DNA of 64,000 nt from Salibaculum halophilum. GTDB lineage: Bacteria > Pseudomonadota > Alphaproteobacteria > Rhodobacterales > Rhodobacteraceae. Position numbers and translations under genes: made by a program. This document shows, piece after piece, positions 44,475-53,463 of the stretch (within the stretch, counting starts at the first letter, position 1; the number at the start of each line of letters is the position of its first letter). The stretch is from contig NZ_MSIT01000003.1 in NCBI RefSeq assembly GCF_002094885.1, positions 1-64,000 of the forward strand, read 5' to 3'. The notes under the pieces were generated by a model. The model did not search any database. It saw only the letters and a program-made list of their open reading frames with translations, and had not been told where the DNA came from.

Positions 44475-44942
44475 TCAGAACGCCTCCGGGCGGGCCGCGC
44501 GGGCCATGTGGTCGAGGACGGCATTGACGAACTTGGGCTCTTCTCCCTCGGGAAAGAAGGCGCGGGCCACGTCCACATATTCTGTGATGACGACCCGGGG
44601 CGGCGCGGCCTCGCCATCCAGCTCGGCACCCGCCGCCCGGAACAGCGCGCGCAGGGTCGGGTCGATGCGTGCGATGGGCCACTTGGCGACAAGCGCGCGG
44701 TCGGTGGCCTGGTCGATCCGGGCCTGGTGGTTGACCGCCCCGTCCAGGATGGCCCGGAAGACGTCAAGGTCGCCCTCGGCCATCTCTACCCCGTCGTAGG
44801 TCGCGCCGAAGCGATGCGCCTCGAACTCGCGGGTGATCCCGCCGACGGTCTGGCCGCTGTGTTCCATCTGGAACAGCGCCTGCACGGCATAAAGCCGCGC
44901 GGCCGAGCGCATCCGGCGTTTCTGGTTGTTGGACAGGGTCAT
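44475..44942 (-). CDS. nusB: Transcription antitermination factor NusB
   Basis: 155-residue all-helical NusB that binds boxA RNA with NusE (S10) during rRNA antitermination. MRSAARLYAVQALFQME at the N-terminus, DRALVAKWPIARIDPTLRAL in the middle and VITEYVDVARAF, EPKFVNAVLDHMAR at the end are typical. The ATG is one base from the ribH stop, so it is translated from the riboflavin operon, a widely conserved ribH-nusB arrangement. Confidence 0.96.
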   Translation of the reverse strand: MTLSNNQKRRMRSAARLYAVQALFQMEHSGQTVGGITREFEAHRFGATYDGVEMAEGDLDVFRAILDGAVNHQARIDQATDRALVAKWPIARIDPTLRALFRAAGAELDGEAAPPRVVITEYVDVARAFFPEGEEPKFVNAVLDHMARAARPEAF

Positions 44943-44943
44943 G

Positions 44944-45483
44944 TCAGCCCGTGCTGCTTGTATCCGCGGAACCGGCCAGGAGGATGTCGCGGGTAAAGCC
45001 CACCCCCGTCTCGGCGCGGCCCCACTTACGGGCCAGCGCGATAAGGTGCAAGGCCGCCCCCGCGGCCCCGCCGCCCTTGTTCTGATCCGCGGGATCGGCG
45101 CGCACCGCGGCTTGGCCATGGTTTTCGACCGTCAGGATGCCGTTGCCGATGCACAGCCCCTGCAGCCCCAGCAGTTGCAGCGCGCGGGAACTGTCGTTGC
45201 AGACCGTTTCGTAATGCGTGGTCTCGCCGCGGATGACGCAGCCCAGCGCCACGAAGCCGTCGAAATCGCCCATGCGTCCGGCGATGCCCACGGCGGGCGC
45301 GATTTCCAGCGCTCCGGGGACCTCGACGGTTTCGTAAGTGCCGCCCACGGCCTCGATCTCGGCTTGGGCACCGGCCAGCAGGTTGTCGGCGATGTCCTTG
45401 TAATAGGGCGCGATGACGATCAGCAGCTTGGGCGGCTCGTCAAAGGCGGGACGGTCGAGGGTGTGATGCGTTGCGCCAGCCAT
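44944..45483 (-). CDS. ribH: 6,7-dimethyl-8-ribityllumazine synthase RibH
   Basis: Penultimate riboflavin step, condensing the 4-carbon product of RibB with the pyrimidine. 179 residues with the family motifs: VEVPGALEIAPAV, GCVIRGETTHYETVC, GILTVENHGQA (catalytic His is in the ETTHYE loop) and NKGGGAAGAALHL. Coupled to ribBX by a TGATG overlap. Confidence 0.96.
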   Translation of the reverse strand: MAGATHHTLDRPAFDEPPKLLIVIAPYYKDIADNLLAGAQAEIEAVGGTYETVEVPGALEIAPAVGIAGRMGDFDGFVALGCVIRGETTHYETVCNDSSRALQLLGLQGLCIGNGILTVENHGQAAVRADPADQNKGGGAAGAALHLIALARKWGRAETGVGFTRDILLAGSADTSSTG

Positions 45484-46613
45484 CAGCCAAGCTCCGATAT
45501 CTTGCGGGTTCCGACGATTTCCAGCCCGTAGGCCTCCAGCCCGACGACCTTGGGCTTGGGCGAATTGGTCAGCAGGACAATGTCCGACAGCCCCAGCGAG
45601 GACAGGATCTGCGCGCCCAGCCCGTATTGCCGCAGCGTCTTGGGGCTGACCTCGTCGCCCGCGTCCATCTTCATCGAGGTGTCGCGCAGCAGGACGACGA
45701 CGCCGCGCCCCTCTTGCGCGACCAGCCGCATGGCATCGCCGAATTCATCGGCGCGCCCCCTCGGGCCGGTGCCGACCACGTCGAGCATGGGGTCCATGGC
45801 GTGCATCCGCACCAGGACGGGCGCATCGCCCGGGATATCGCCCTTGGTCAGCACGATGTGTTCATCCCCGTGGGTCTCGTCGGTGTAGACGCGCATCTGC
45901 CACTGCCCGCCGAACTCGCTCTCGATGGTCTCTTCCTTGCAGACCTTGACGAGGTTGTCGTTTCGGCGGCGGTAAGCGATCAGGTCGGAAATGGTGCCGA
46001 TCTTGAGGCCGTGCCGCTGGGCGAAGGCCACAAGGTCGGGCAGCCGCGCCATCGAGCCGTCCTCGTTCATGATCTCGCAGATCACGCCGCTGGCGTTCAG
46101 CCCCGCCAGACGGGCGATGTCCACGGCCGCCTCGGTATGGCCGGCCCGGACCAGCACGCCACCGTCGCGGGCGCGCAGTGGAAAGACGTGGCCGGGGGTG
46201 GCGATGTCCTGCGCCCCCTTCGCGGGGTCGATGGCCACCGCGACGGTGCGCGCCCGGTCGGCGGCGGAGATGCCGGTGGTCACGCCCTCGCGGGCCTCGA
46301 TGGAAATGGTGAAGGCGGTCTCGTGGCGGCTACTGTTGTTGGTCGACATCAGTTCCAGCCCCAGCGAATCGATCCTTTCGCCGGGCAGCGACAGGCAGAT
46401 CAGCCCGCGCCCGTAGGTGGCCATGAAGTTGATCGCGTCGGGCGTTGCCATCTGCGCCGGGATCACCAGGTCGCCCTCGTTCTCGCGGTCCTCGTGATCG
46501 ACGAGGACGAACATGCGCCCGTTGCGGGCGTCGTCGATCACCTCCTCGATCGGGGAGATGGCATCGCCCCAGTCGGTTTCGACCGGGCCGGGGGCTTCGA
46601 AGCTTTGTGTCAT
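45483..46613 (-). CDS. ribB: 3,4-dihydroxy-2-butanone-4-phosphate synthase with degenerate GTP cyclohydrolase II domain (RibBX)
   Basis: 376 residues. The N-terminal RibB half is intact: DHEDRENEGDLVIPAQ, GRGLICLSL, TTGISAADRA and RAGHTEAAVDIARLAG. The C-terminal half aligns with GTP cyclohydrolase II (EHIVLTKGDI, VLVRMHAMD, AQEGRGVVVLLRD), but the three zinc Cys of RibA (normally in CxxxxxxxxxxCxC after VHSE) are absent; HAMDPMLDV and GRADEF replace them. It should make the C4 unit only, so a separate RibA must exist elsewhere. The start at 46613 has AAAGGA upstream. Heads ribBX-ribH-nusB. Confidence 0.92.
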   Translation of the reverse strand: MTQSFEAPGPVETDWGDAISPIEEVIDDARNGRMFVLVDHEDRENEGDLVIPAQMATPDAINFMATYGRGLICLSLPGERIDSLGLELMSTNNSSRHETAFTISIEAREGVTTGISAADRARTVAVAIDPAKGAQDIATPGHVFPLRARDGGVLVRAGHTEAAVDIARLAGLNASGVICEIMNEDGSMARLPDLVAFAQRHGLKIGTISDLIAYRRRNDNLVKVCKEETIESEFGGQWQMRVYTDETHGDEHIVLTKGDIPGDAPVLVRMHAMDPMLDVVGTGPRGRADEFGDAMRLVAQEGRGVVVLLRDTSMKMDAGDEVSPKTLRQYGLGAQILSSLGLSDIVLLTNSPKPKVVGLEAYGLEIVGTRKISELG

Positions 46614-46685
46614 GGCTGCGGTCCTTTCGGGCGTCCCGGGGCCAGATAGCCAGTCGGGGCGCGTTTGGAAAGGCCAGATAGGGCG

Positions 46686-46706
46686 GCTCGGGCCTGCGAC
46701 CCGAGC
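46686..46706 (-). terminator. Weak hairpin between ccr and ribBX
   Basis: GCTCGGG and CCCGAGC (7-bp stem, 7-nt loop) lie about 50 nt after the ccr stop. No U-tract follows, so this is at best a weak or rho-assisted terminator. Confidence 0.3.
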
Positions 46707-46757
46707 AACAGTCCGGCGCGGGCGGGAGACCGCCTCGCCCGTCATGCCTCGGCCGGA

Positions 46758-48035
46758 TCAGCCCTCCAGCACGTCCTCGAAGGTGCGCAGGCCTGTGCGC
46801 GGGGCCTGCACCAGCACCGCCATGTTGCCCGGCTTGTGGTCGTTGCGCAGCATTTTCATGTGTGCCTGGGGCAGTTCGTCCCAGGCGAAGACCTCGGACA
46901 TGCAGGGATCGAGGCGGCGTTCCAGCATCAGCTTGTTGGCCGCGCTGGCCTGCTTGAGATGCGCGAAATGCGAGCCCTGCAGGCGCTTCTGATGCGACCA
47001 CATGTGGCGCACGTCGAAGGTGCAGTTGTAGCCCGAGGTGCCGGCGCAGATCACCACCATGCCGCCGCGCTTGACCACGAAGGTCGAGACCGGGAAGGTC
47101 GCCTCGCCGGGGTGTTCGAAGACCATGTCGACGTTGTTGCCCTTGCCGGTGAAGTCCCAGATCGCCTTGCCGAAGCGGCGCACCTCGGCGAACCATGTCT
47201 TGTACTCCTCTGTGCCGACCTCGGGCAGGCGGCCCCAGCAATCGAAATCCTTGCGGTTGATGACGCCCTTGGCGCCGAGGTCGAGGACAAACTGGCGCTT
47301 GTCCTCGTCCGAGATGACCCCGATGGCGTTGGCGCCGGCGGTATTGATCAGCTGTATCGCGAAAGAGCCCAGCCCCCCCGAGGCCCCCCAGACCAGCACG
47401 TTCTGGCCGGGCTTGAGGTCATGCGGTTCGTGCCCGAAGAGCATCCGGTAGGCGGTGGCCAGGGTCAGTGTATAACAGGCGCTTTCCTCCCAGGTCAGGT
47501 GCCGCGGCCGCGGCATGAGCTGCTGGGCCTGCACGCAGGTGAACTGCCCGAAAGAGCCGTCTGGCGTCTCGTAGCCCCAGATCCGCTGGCTGGGCGAGAG
47601 CATCGGGTCGCCGCCGTTGCAGTTCTCGTCGTCGCCGTCGTCCTGGTTGCAGTGGATGACGACCTCGTCGCCCACCTTCCAGCGGGTGACCTTGTCGCCC
47701 ACCGCCCAGACGATCCCGGCGGCATCGGACCCGATGATGGCATAGGGCGCCTTGTGGCCCAGAAAGACGCTGGCGGGCGTGCCCAGGCAGGCCCAGACGC
47801 CATTGTAGTTGACCCCGGCGGCCATCACCATGACCAGCACGTCGTGGCTGTCGAGCGTCGGGGTATCCACCACCTCGACTTCCAGCGCCTTGTCCGGGTC
47901 GCCGTGGCGTTCCTGCCGCAGGACCCAGGCGTGCATCCTGGCCGGCACATGGCCCAGGGGGGGCACCTCGCCCATCGCGTAGAGGTCCTTTTCAGGGGCG
48001 TCGTAGCTGACCGGGGGCGGCTGATCGAGGGCCAT
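46758..48035 (-). CDS. ccr: Crotonyl-CoA carboxylase/reductase Ccr
   Basis: Key enzyme of the ethylmalonyl-CoA pathway: NADPH-dependent reductive carboxylation of crotonyl-CoA to ethylmalonyl-CoA. 425 residues of the MDR family with Ccr-specific segments: AGVNYNGVWACLG, HCNQDDGDDENCNGGDP, IWGYETPDGSFGQF, the cofactor loop GASGGLGSFAI, and QGSHFAHLKQASAAN. The start at 48035 has GGAGAC upstream. ecm lies 1.6 kb to the right, divergent, with an acyltransferase between. Confidence 0.96.
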   Translation of the reverse strand: MALDQPPPVSYDAPEKDLYAMGEVPPLGHVPARMHAWVLRQERHGDPDKALEVEVVDTPTLDSHDVLVMVMAAGVNYNGVWACLGTPASVFLGHKAPYAIIGSDAAGIVWAVGDKVTRWKVGDEVVIHCNQDDGDDENCNGGDPMLSPSQRIWGYETPDGSFGQFTCVQAQQLMPRPRHLTWEESACYTLTLATAYRMLFGHEPHDLKPGQNVLVWGASGGLGSFAIQLINTAGANAIGVISDEDKRQFVLDLGAKGVINRKDFDCWGRLPEVGTEEYKTWFAEVRRFGKAIWDFTGKGNNVDMVFEHPGEATFPVSTFVVKRGGMVVICAGTSGYNCTFDVRHMWSHQKRLQGSHFAHLKQASAANKLMLERRLDPCMSEVFAWDELPQAHMKMLRNDHKPGNMAVLVQAPRTGLRTFEDVLEG

Positions 48036-48139
48036 GGAAGTCTCCGTCGGCAGGAAGTGCAAAAGGGGCGCCGCGCTGCAGAATCAGCGCATTACAGCAG
48101 GGATACCGGCCAGTGCGAAACATTGCAACTAAGGATGAG

Positions 48140-49543
48140 CTATTTTTGTAATTTTATGTCTGCCGCGTCGCGGCAATCATCCACGCGGCGCAGATCAGCG
48201 GGAAGATGGTGCGCGATCGAACGTGCATAATATTCCAGGACGTCGGCCCGGTTTCCGGCCATCGTCAGCGTGCCGTCGGCCCCTGCCGTGACCAGCCCGC
48301 GCCGGGTCAGGATGTCGATCCCGTCACTGACCACCGCCTGCGACGATCGGCGCGGCAGGACCGCGCCACCCTCTTTCAGGCCGGCCGTGACGGCATCGAC
48401 ATGCGCGCGCACCTCGGCCCGCGATCCGGCCCCCGCCAGCAGCGCGTGCGCCACCAGCGGCACCGGCAGCAGCGGCACGACCTCGGCGATGCGCTGCATC
48501 AGGGTCTCGGCCAGCGCCGGGATATCGGTCGGATCGGCCATCTCGCGCAGCGACAGGGGCGCGCCGAAACTGACCGTGGCCGTGCCGAACTTGCGGAACC
48601 GCCCGGTGATCCGCTGGCCGAGATGGCGCAGCACCCGCCCCGCGGCGGGCAAGAGCGGCGGCCGGAACCGCCGATTGCCGGCCTTTCCGGCGTCCAGCAG
48701 GATCTGATCCTCTAGCACCCGGTCGTAATTCAGCCCCACCGGCACGAAGACGATGTCGCGCGCATTGGGATCGTAGGTCGCGGCGATATAGGACAGGATA
48801 CCGAGGCGCGGCTGGCCCAACCCCCCGGTCAAGCTCAGGCCGCCCTCGGGGAACACCGCCTGGGTCACGCCGCCCCGCGTGGCCAGCTGGACATAACGCG
48901 CCAGCACCCGGCGGTAGAGATCCCCCCGCGACCGGCGGCGGATGAAATAGGCCCCCATCATGCGGATCAGCCCCGAGAGCGGCCAGATCCGTGCCCATTC
49001 CCCCACGGCATAGGACAGGGCCGAAGTCTGGCTGACCAGATGCGTGACCAGCACGTAATCCATGTTCGAGCGGTGGTTCATCACGAAGACCACGGTCGCC
49101 TGGGCATCGATCCCGTCGTAAAGCTCGCGCTCGAACCGGCCCACCCGCACGTGATAAAGCGATTGCGACAGCCATTTCGCCAGCCGCGCGCCCACCGTGA
49201 AGTAAAGCGTCGCCGAAAACGACGGGACGATTTCGCGCGCATGGCGCCGGGCGCGCTCGAAGGCGACGTTTTCCGGCACCCCGTTGCGGCGGGCGTGATC
49301 GTTGATCGCCTCGGCCACCTGCGGATCATAGACCAGCCGCTGGATCATGTCGTAGCGCCGCGCCAGCTTGAAGGGCTCGATCGGCTTTTCAAGCCGCGCG
49401 TTCAGCCGCGCCACCACCTTTTCCGCGCGCCGGCGAAAGAACCACCGCACCGAGGGAAACAGGAAATGCGACGCGAAAGTCACCGCCGCGAAAAACACGA
49501 TCAGACCGAAAAGCCACAGCGGCAGGGTGATTGTCTGGAACAT
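48140..49543 (-). CDS. Membrane glycerophospholipid acyltransferase (PlsB/PlsC-like)
   Basis: A 467-residue acyltransferase with an N-terminal membrane helix (ITLPLWLFGLIVFFAAVTF). The HX4D motif is NHRSNMDY; the glycine-rich FPEGGLSLTG is motif III; VFVPVGLNYDRVLED is motif IV. The arrangement resembles PlsB-like glycerol-3-phosphate acyltransferases, though the length is far below E. coli PlsB (about 800), so 1-acyl-G3P acyltransferase is also possible. The start at 49543 gives the membrane helix directly. Same strand as ccr, 104 nt upstream of it. Confidence 0.83.
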   Translation of the reverse strand: MFQTITLPLWLFGLIVFFAAVTFASHFLFPSVRWFFRRRAEKVVARLNARLEKPIEPFKLARRYDMIQRLVYDPQVAEAINDHARRNGVPENVAFERARRHAREIVPSFSATLYFTVGARLAKWLSQSLYHVRVGRFERELYDGIDAQATVVFVMNHRSNMDYVLVTHLVSQTSALSYAVGEWARIWPLSGLIRMMGAYFIRRRSRGDLYRRVLARYVQLATRGGVTQAVFPEGGLSLTGGLGQPRLGILSYIAATYDPNARDIVFVPVGLNYDRVLEDQILLDAGKAGNRRFRPPLLPAAGRVLRHLGQRITGRFRKFGTATVSFGAPLSLREMADPTDIPALAETLMQRIAEVVPLLPVPLVAHALLAGAGSRAEVRAHVDAVTAGLKEGGAVLPRRSSQAVVSDGIDILTRRGLVTAGADGTLTMAGNRADVLEYYARSIAHHLPADLRRVDDCRDAADIKLQK

Positions 49544-49682
49544 GGCCGCCAAGGTGGCAGGAAACCGCAGGGGGGTAAATGCGCACATGCCGCGATGCAG
49601 CGAATTGACAGCGCCATAAAATTTCCGGTAAACCCGGCCTCAAAGTAAGAAAATTACCCTACCCGAGTCACGAGGCCGCCCC

Positions 49683-51662
49683 ATGCCGCAAACCCCGCAA
49701 GATACCCCAAAGGACCGCCCCTGGCTCTTTCGGACCTACGCCGGGCATTCCACCGCCGAGGCCTCCAATGCGCTTTACCGCTCGAACCTGGCCAAGGGCC
49801 AGACGGGGCTGTCGGTGGCCTTCGACCTGCCAACCCAGACGGGCTATGACAGCGACCACGAACTGGCCCGCGGCGAGGTTGGCAAGGTCGGCGTGCCGAT
49901 CTGCCATCTGGGCGACATGGCAAAGCTCTTCGCCGAGATCCCGCTGGAGCAGATGAACACCTCGATGACCATCAATGCTACGGCACCCTGGCTGCTGGCG
50001 CTCTATATCGCGGTGGCCGAACAGCAGGGCGCGGATGTGTCGAAACTGCAGGGCACGGTGCAGAACGACCTGATCAAGGAATACCTCAGCCGGGGCACCT
50101 ATATCTGCCCGCCCGAACCCAGCCTGCGGATGATCACGGATGTCGCGGCCTATACCCGCGAACACCTGCCCAAATGGAACCCGATGAATGTCTGTTCCTA
50201 CCACCTGCAAGAGGCCGGGGCGACACCGGAACAGGAATTGTCCTTCGCGCTGGCCACAGCAACGGCGGTGCTGGACGATCTGAAAGGCAAGGTCAGCGAA
50301 GAGGATTTCCCGGCCATGGTCGGGCGGATCAGCTTTTTCGTGAACGCGGGCATCCGCTTTGTCACCGAGATGTGCAAGATGCGCGCTTTTGTCGAATTGT
50401 GGGATGAAATCTGCCGCGAGCGCTATGGCGTCGAGGATCCGAAATTCCGCCGCTTCCGCTATGGCGTGCAGGTCAATTCGCTGGGGCTGACCGAACAGCA
50501 GCCCGAAAACAACGTCTATCGCATCCTGGTCGAGATGCTGGCCGTGACCCTGTCAAAAAAGGCCCGGGCGCGCGCCGTGCAATTGCCCGCCTGGAACGAG
50601 GCGCTGGGCCTGCCGCGCCCCTGGGACCAGCAATGGTCGCTGCGGATGCAGCAGATCCTGGCCTTCGAGACGGACCTTCTGGAATACGACGATCTGTTCG
50701 AGGGCAACCCTGCGGTCGAAGCGAAAGTCGCCGCACTGAAAGAGGGCGCGCGGGCCGAATTGGCCCAGATCGACTCCATGGGCGGGGCCGTGGGGGCGAT
50801 CGGCTACATGAAATCGCGGCTGGTCGAGGCCAATGCCGAGCGCATCGCCGGGATCGAGGGCGGCGAAACAGTGGTCGTCGGCGTCAACAAGTATCAGGCC
50901 GGCGAACCCTCGCCCCTGACCAGCGGCGAAGACTCAATCATGACCGTCGACCCGCAGGTCGAGGCCGACCAGATCGACCGCCTCAATGCCTGGCGCGCGG
51001 CCCGCGACGCGGCCGCCGTCACGCAGGCGCTGGCCGACCTGAAAGAGGCCGCCGTCACCGGCGCCAATGTCATGCCCGCCTCGATCGCATGCGCCCGGGC
51101 CGGTGTCACCACCGGCGAATGGGCCGACGTCGTGCGCGATGCCTTTGGCCAGTATCGCGGCCCGACGGGCGTCTCGCCCAACCCGTCGAACCGCACCGAA
51201 GGTCTGGACGAGTTGCGCGCCATGGTCGACGCGGTCTCCGACAAACTGGGCCGGCGGCTCAAGTTCATCATGGGCAAGCCGGGCCTGGACGGCCACTCGA
51301 ACGGGGCGGAACAGATCGCCGCCCGCGCCCGCGATTGCGGCATGGACATCACCTACGAGGGCATCCGGCTGACCCCGGACGAGATCATCGCGGCGGTCGA
51401 CCGTGATGAGGCGCATGTCATCGGCCTGTCCATCCTGAGCGGATCACATGTGCCACTGGTCGCGGATTTCATGGAAAAATTGCGCGCGAACGGCCTCGAG
51501 CATGTTCCAGTCGTGGCCGGCGGGATCATTCCCGAAGATGACGCCGACCGTCTTCGCGCCATGGGAATTGCACGGGTCTACACCCCCAAGGATTTCGAGT
51601 TGAATACGATCATGCGCGCGATCATCGAATTGGCCGATCCCGGATCGCTCGCCGCCGAGTAG
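49683..51662 (+). CDS. ecm: Ethylmalonyl-CoA mutase Ecm (adenosylcobalamin-dependent)
   Basis: Converts (2R)-ethylmalonyl-CoA to (2S)-methylsuccinyl-CoA. A 659-residue single-chain mutase: TIM-barrel part with FDLPTQTGYDSDH, LGDMAKLFAEIPLEQMNTSM and SFFVNAGIRFVTEMCKMRAF; C-terminal cobalamin domain from about 525 with MGKPGLDGHSNGAEQ (DxHxxG, the axial His), GLSILSGSH and AGGIIPEDD. The N-terminus matches Ecm rather than methylmalonyl-CoA mutase, and proximity to ccr confirms it. Confidence 0.95.
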   Translation: MPQTPQDTPKDRPWLFRTYAGHSTAEASNALYRSNLAKGQTGLSVAFDLPTQTGYDSDHELARGEVGKVGVPICHLGDMAKLFAEIPLEQMNTSMTINATAPWLLALYIAVAEQQGADVSKLQGTVQNDLIKEYLSRGTYICPPEPSLRMITDVAAYTREHLPKWNPMNVCSYHLQEAGATPEQELSFALATATAVLDDLKGKVSEEDFPAMVGRISFFVNAGIRFVTEMCKMRAFVELWDEICRERYGVEDPKFRRFRYGVQVNSLGLTEQQPENNVYRILVEMLAVTLSKKARARAVQLPAWNEALGLPRPWDQQWSLRMQQILAFETDLLEYDDLFEGNPAVEAKVAALKEGARAELAQIDSMGGAVGAIGYMKSRLVEANAERIAGIEGGETVVVGVNKYQAGEPSPLTSGEDSIMTVDPQVEADQIDRLNAWRAARDAAAVTQALADLKEAAVTGANVMPASIACARAGVTTGEWADVVRDAFGQYRGPTGVSPNPSNRTEGLDELRAMVDAVSDKLGRRLKFIMGKPGLDGHSNGAEQIAARARDCGMDITYEGIRLTPDEIIAAVDRDEAHVIGLSILSGSHVPLVADFMEKLRANGLEHVPVVAGGIIPEDDADRLRAMGIARVYTPKDFELNTIMRAIIELADPGSLAAE

Positions 51663-51719
51663 TCCGCCATTCCGATCCGCAATAATTGTGGCCTTTTGTA
51701 CAGGCTTACTGTAAAACCT

Positions 51720-51736
51720 CTTCACAGTGGGTGAAG
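51720..51736. promoter_or_regulatory. Inverted repeat upstream of the H-NS gene
   Basis: CTTCAC and GTGAAG, 5 nt apart, lie about 50-65 nt before the ATG. TTCACA followed after 16 nt by TTAATT could be a sigma-70 promoter overlapping it. Operator or hairpin function is inferred. Confidence 0.35.
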
Positions 51737-51783
51737 CGGTTCTTAATTGGTAGGTGTAGGAATGGGACATACGGGACAAGAAA

Positions 51784-52122
51784 ATGTCAATCGACTTGAA
51801 AACCATGACCCGCAAGGAGCTTGAGAAGCTCCGCGGTGATATAGACAAACAGATCCAGTGGCTCGAGCAGCAGGATATCAAAAAGGCACGCGAGGCGGCC
51901 GAAAAGGCCGTCGCCTCGATGGGATTTTCGCTGGATGACGTCCTCGGCGCATCAGGCAGGAAGAAAACGCGCGGAACCGGCGGCAAGACGAAATCTGCCG
52001 GAACGCCAAAATATGCAAATCCTGACAATCCGTCCCAGACTTGGACGGGCAAGGGCCGCCAGCCGAAATGGTTCAAGGATGCCATCGCGGCCGGAAAGTC
52101 GCCCGAAAGCATGGAAATCTGA
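51784..52122 (+). CDS. H-NS family nucleoid protein (HvrA-like)
   Basis: A 112-residue protein: N-terminal coiled-coil oligomerisation part (KELEKLRGDIDKQIQWLEQQ), a basic linker, and the C-terminal H-NS DNA-binding motif PSQTWTGKGRQPKWF. In Rhodobacter, HvrA (also called Spb-like) binds AT-rich DNA and affects photosynthesis and nitrogen genes; the target here cannot be read. Own promoter and terminator, so monocistronic. Confidence 0.9.
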   Translation: MSIDLKTMTRKELEKLRGDIDKQIQWLEQQDIKKAREAAEKAVASMGFSLDDVLGASGRKKTRGTGGKTKSAGTPKYANPDNPSQTWTGKGRQPKWFKDAIAAGKSPESMEI

Positions 52123-52150
52123 AAACACGGGGTCCTTCGGGGCCCCGTTT
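52122..52150. terminator. Bidirectional terminator between the H-NS gene and the DUF4329 gene
   Basis: ACGGGGTCC-TTCG-GGGCCCCGT (9-bp stem with one G-U and a TTCG loop) follows the H-NS stop directly. It has AAAA on the left and TTT on the right, so it can serve both convergent genes. Confidence 0.7.
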
Positions 52151-52155
52151 CGCGA

Positions 52156-52695
52156 TCACTCACCGCGTGTTCGGGCGGACAATTCCTCCAGTGAATAACG
52201 TTTGGCGATCCGGCCATTCAGGCCCTTGTCGAACTCCGGTGAAACCGGCAGACAGCCGACGCCGCAGATCAGGCGCGTCTCTCCTGCCCCCGCATCGTTG
52301 AACCAGAGCCGCCCGCCGGGTGTGGCCACCCAACCATCTATGCCAAGCGAGATGTCGCCGCGCAGGTCGATGTCCGACGGGACCTCGTTGACATAGCCCA
52401 GATCAAAGGCGCCGTGGGTGTGATACGAGGCGACGACCCGCATCTCGCCTGCGCGCGGCCAGACCGGGCGGCAGGACGCCATCGTGCCCGGCACCGCCTG
52501 CGTCGCGACCATGGCCCCGCCGGCGTCTCGGCCGATATACCCGCAGTATTCACGGCGCTTGGCGACGGACAGGGGCTGGATCTCGGCCAGCACTGAAACG
52601 GCGAAATCGATCTCGTCCCAGCTCGGGTCCGGCACATGCTGGGCCTGGGCCAGACCCGCCATGCAGGTGGCCGCCAAGATCGAGAAAGCTCTCAT
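52156..52695 (-). CDS. Exported DUF4329 protein (JAB/MPN-like fold)
   Basis: A 179-residue protein with a signal peptide ([19 protein letters not shown]). The mature domain contains [25 protein letters not shown], which gives HxH followed by Ser and Asp, spaced more widely than the JAMM metalloprotease motif HxHx7SxxD; DUF4329 members share this arrangement. Six Cys are present. Catalysis is unproven. The ATG at 52695 is chosen over a TTG two codons upstream. Convergent with the H-NS gene. Confidence 0.75.
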   Translation of the reverse strand: MRAFSILAATCMAGLAQAQHVPDPSWDEIDFAVSVLAEIQPLSVAKRREYCGYIGRDAGGAMVATQAVPGTMASCRPVWPRAGEMRVVASYHTHGAFDLGYVNEVPSDIDLRGDISLGIDGWVATPGGRLWFNDAGAGETRLICGVGCLPVSPEFDKGLNGRIAKRYSLEELSARTRGE

Positions 52696-52758
52696 TGGCA
52701 ATTGATCCGCTTGCCGCTACGGTCGCGACCCTACCGCAAAGCACCAAAGGGGCAAAGG

Positions 52759-53463
52759 ATGACGACACACATCGGCGCGGCCAGAGAGCAGATCGCGGAA
52801 ACGGTGCTCATGCCCGGCGATCCCTACCGCGCGAAATGGGCGGCCGAGACCTTTTTGTCGGACGTGGCCTGCATCAACGAAACGCGCGGCATGCTCGGCT
52901 TCACCGGCACATGGCAGGGCCACTGCGTGACGATCCAGGGCTCGGGCATGGGCATGCCCTCGATGTCGATCTACGCCAACGAACTGATCCGCGATTTCGA
53001 GGTCCAGACCCTGATCCGCGTCGGCTCCTGCGGCGGGATGCAGCCGCAGGTCAAGCTGCGCGACGTGATCCTGGCCATGACCGCCTCATCGGTCGCCACC
53101 CCCTCGTCCACGATCCTGCGCGAATTCAACTTCGCCCCCTGCGCCGATTACGGGCTTCTGGCCGCCGCCGAACGGGCCGCCCACGACCGTGCCGTCGACA
53201 CCCACGTCGGGGGCATCTACTCTTCCGACACCTTCTATGACGAACGCCCCGACCTGGACGAACAGATGCGCCGCCACGGCATCCTGGGCGTCGAGATGGA
53301 GGCGGCCGAGCTTTACACCCTCGCCGCCCGCCACGGCCGGCGCGCGCTGGCCGTCCTGACCGTCAGCGACCACCTCGAGACCGGCGCGGCGCTGCCCGCC
53401 GAGGACCGCGAGCGCAGCTTTTCCGACATGATCGAGATCGCGCTTCAGGCCGCTTTCTCCTAA
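52759..53463 (+). CDS. deoD: Purine-nucleoside phosphorylase DeoD (hexameric type)
   Basis: A 234-residue NP-I family enzyme of the DeoD class: [10 protein letters not shown] (phosphate Arg), [40 protein letters not shown] and the catalytic Asp in TVSDHLETG. It phosphorolyses adenosine and other purine nucleosides. It is unrelated in sequence to the trimeric PunA encoded 18 kb to the left. The start has AAAGGGG upstream. Convergent overlap of four bases with the DUF1989 gene. Confidence 0.95.
   Translation: MTTHIGAAREQIAETVLMPGDPYRAKWAAETFLSDVACINETRGMLGFTGTWQGHCVTIQGSGMGMPSMSIYANELIRDFEVQTLIRVGSCGGMQPQVKLRDVILAMTASSVATPSSTILREFNFAPCADYGLLAAAERAAHDRAVDTHVGGIYSSDTFYDERPDLDEQMRRHGILGVEMEAAELYTLAARHGRRALAVLTVSDHLETGAALPAEDRERSFSDMIEIALQAAFS

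Noticed and set aside
46614-46757. FMN riboswitch in front of the riboflavin operon
   Set aside because: The gap is only 144 nt and lacks the conserved GGGCAGGGUG-type and AGCCCGCGAGC-type segments.
48101-48132. RamB/ScfR-type TTGCAA site upstream of ccr
   Set aside because: TTGCAATGTTTCGCA on the minus strand has the wrong half-site spacing for the TTTGCAAA-X4-TTTGCAA motif known for PccR.
49605-49634. Sigma-70 promoter TTGACA-N17/18-TAAACC before ecm
   Set aside because: The -35 is perfect but the -10 matches only about half the consensus; too weak to report as a feature.
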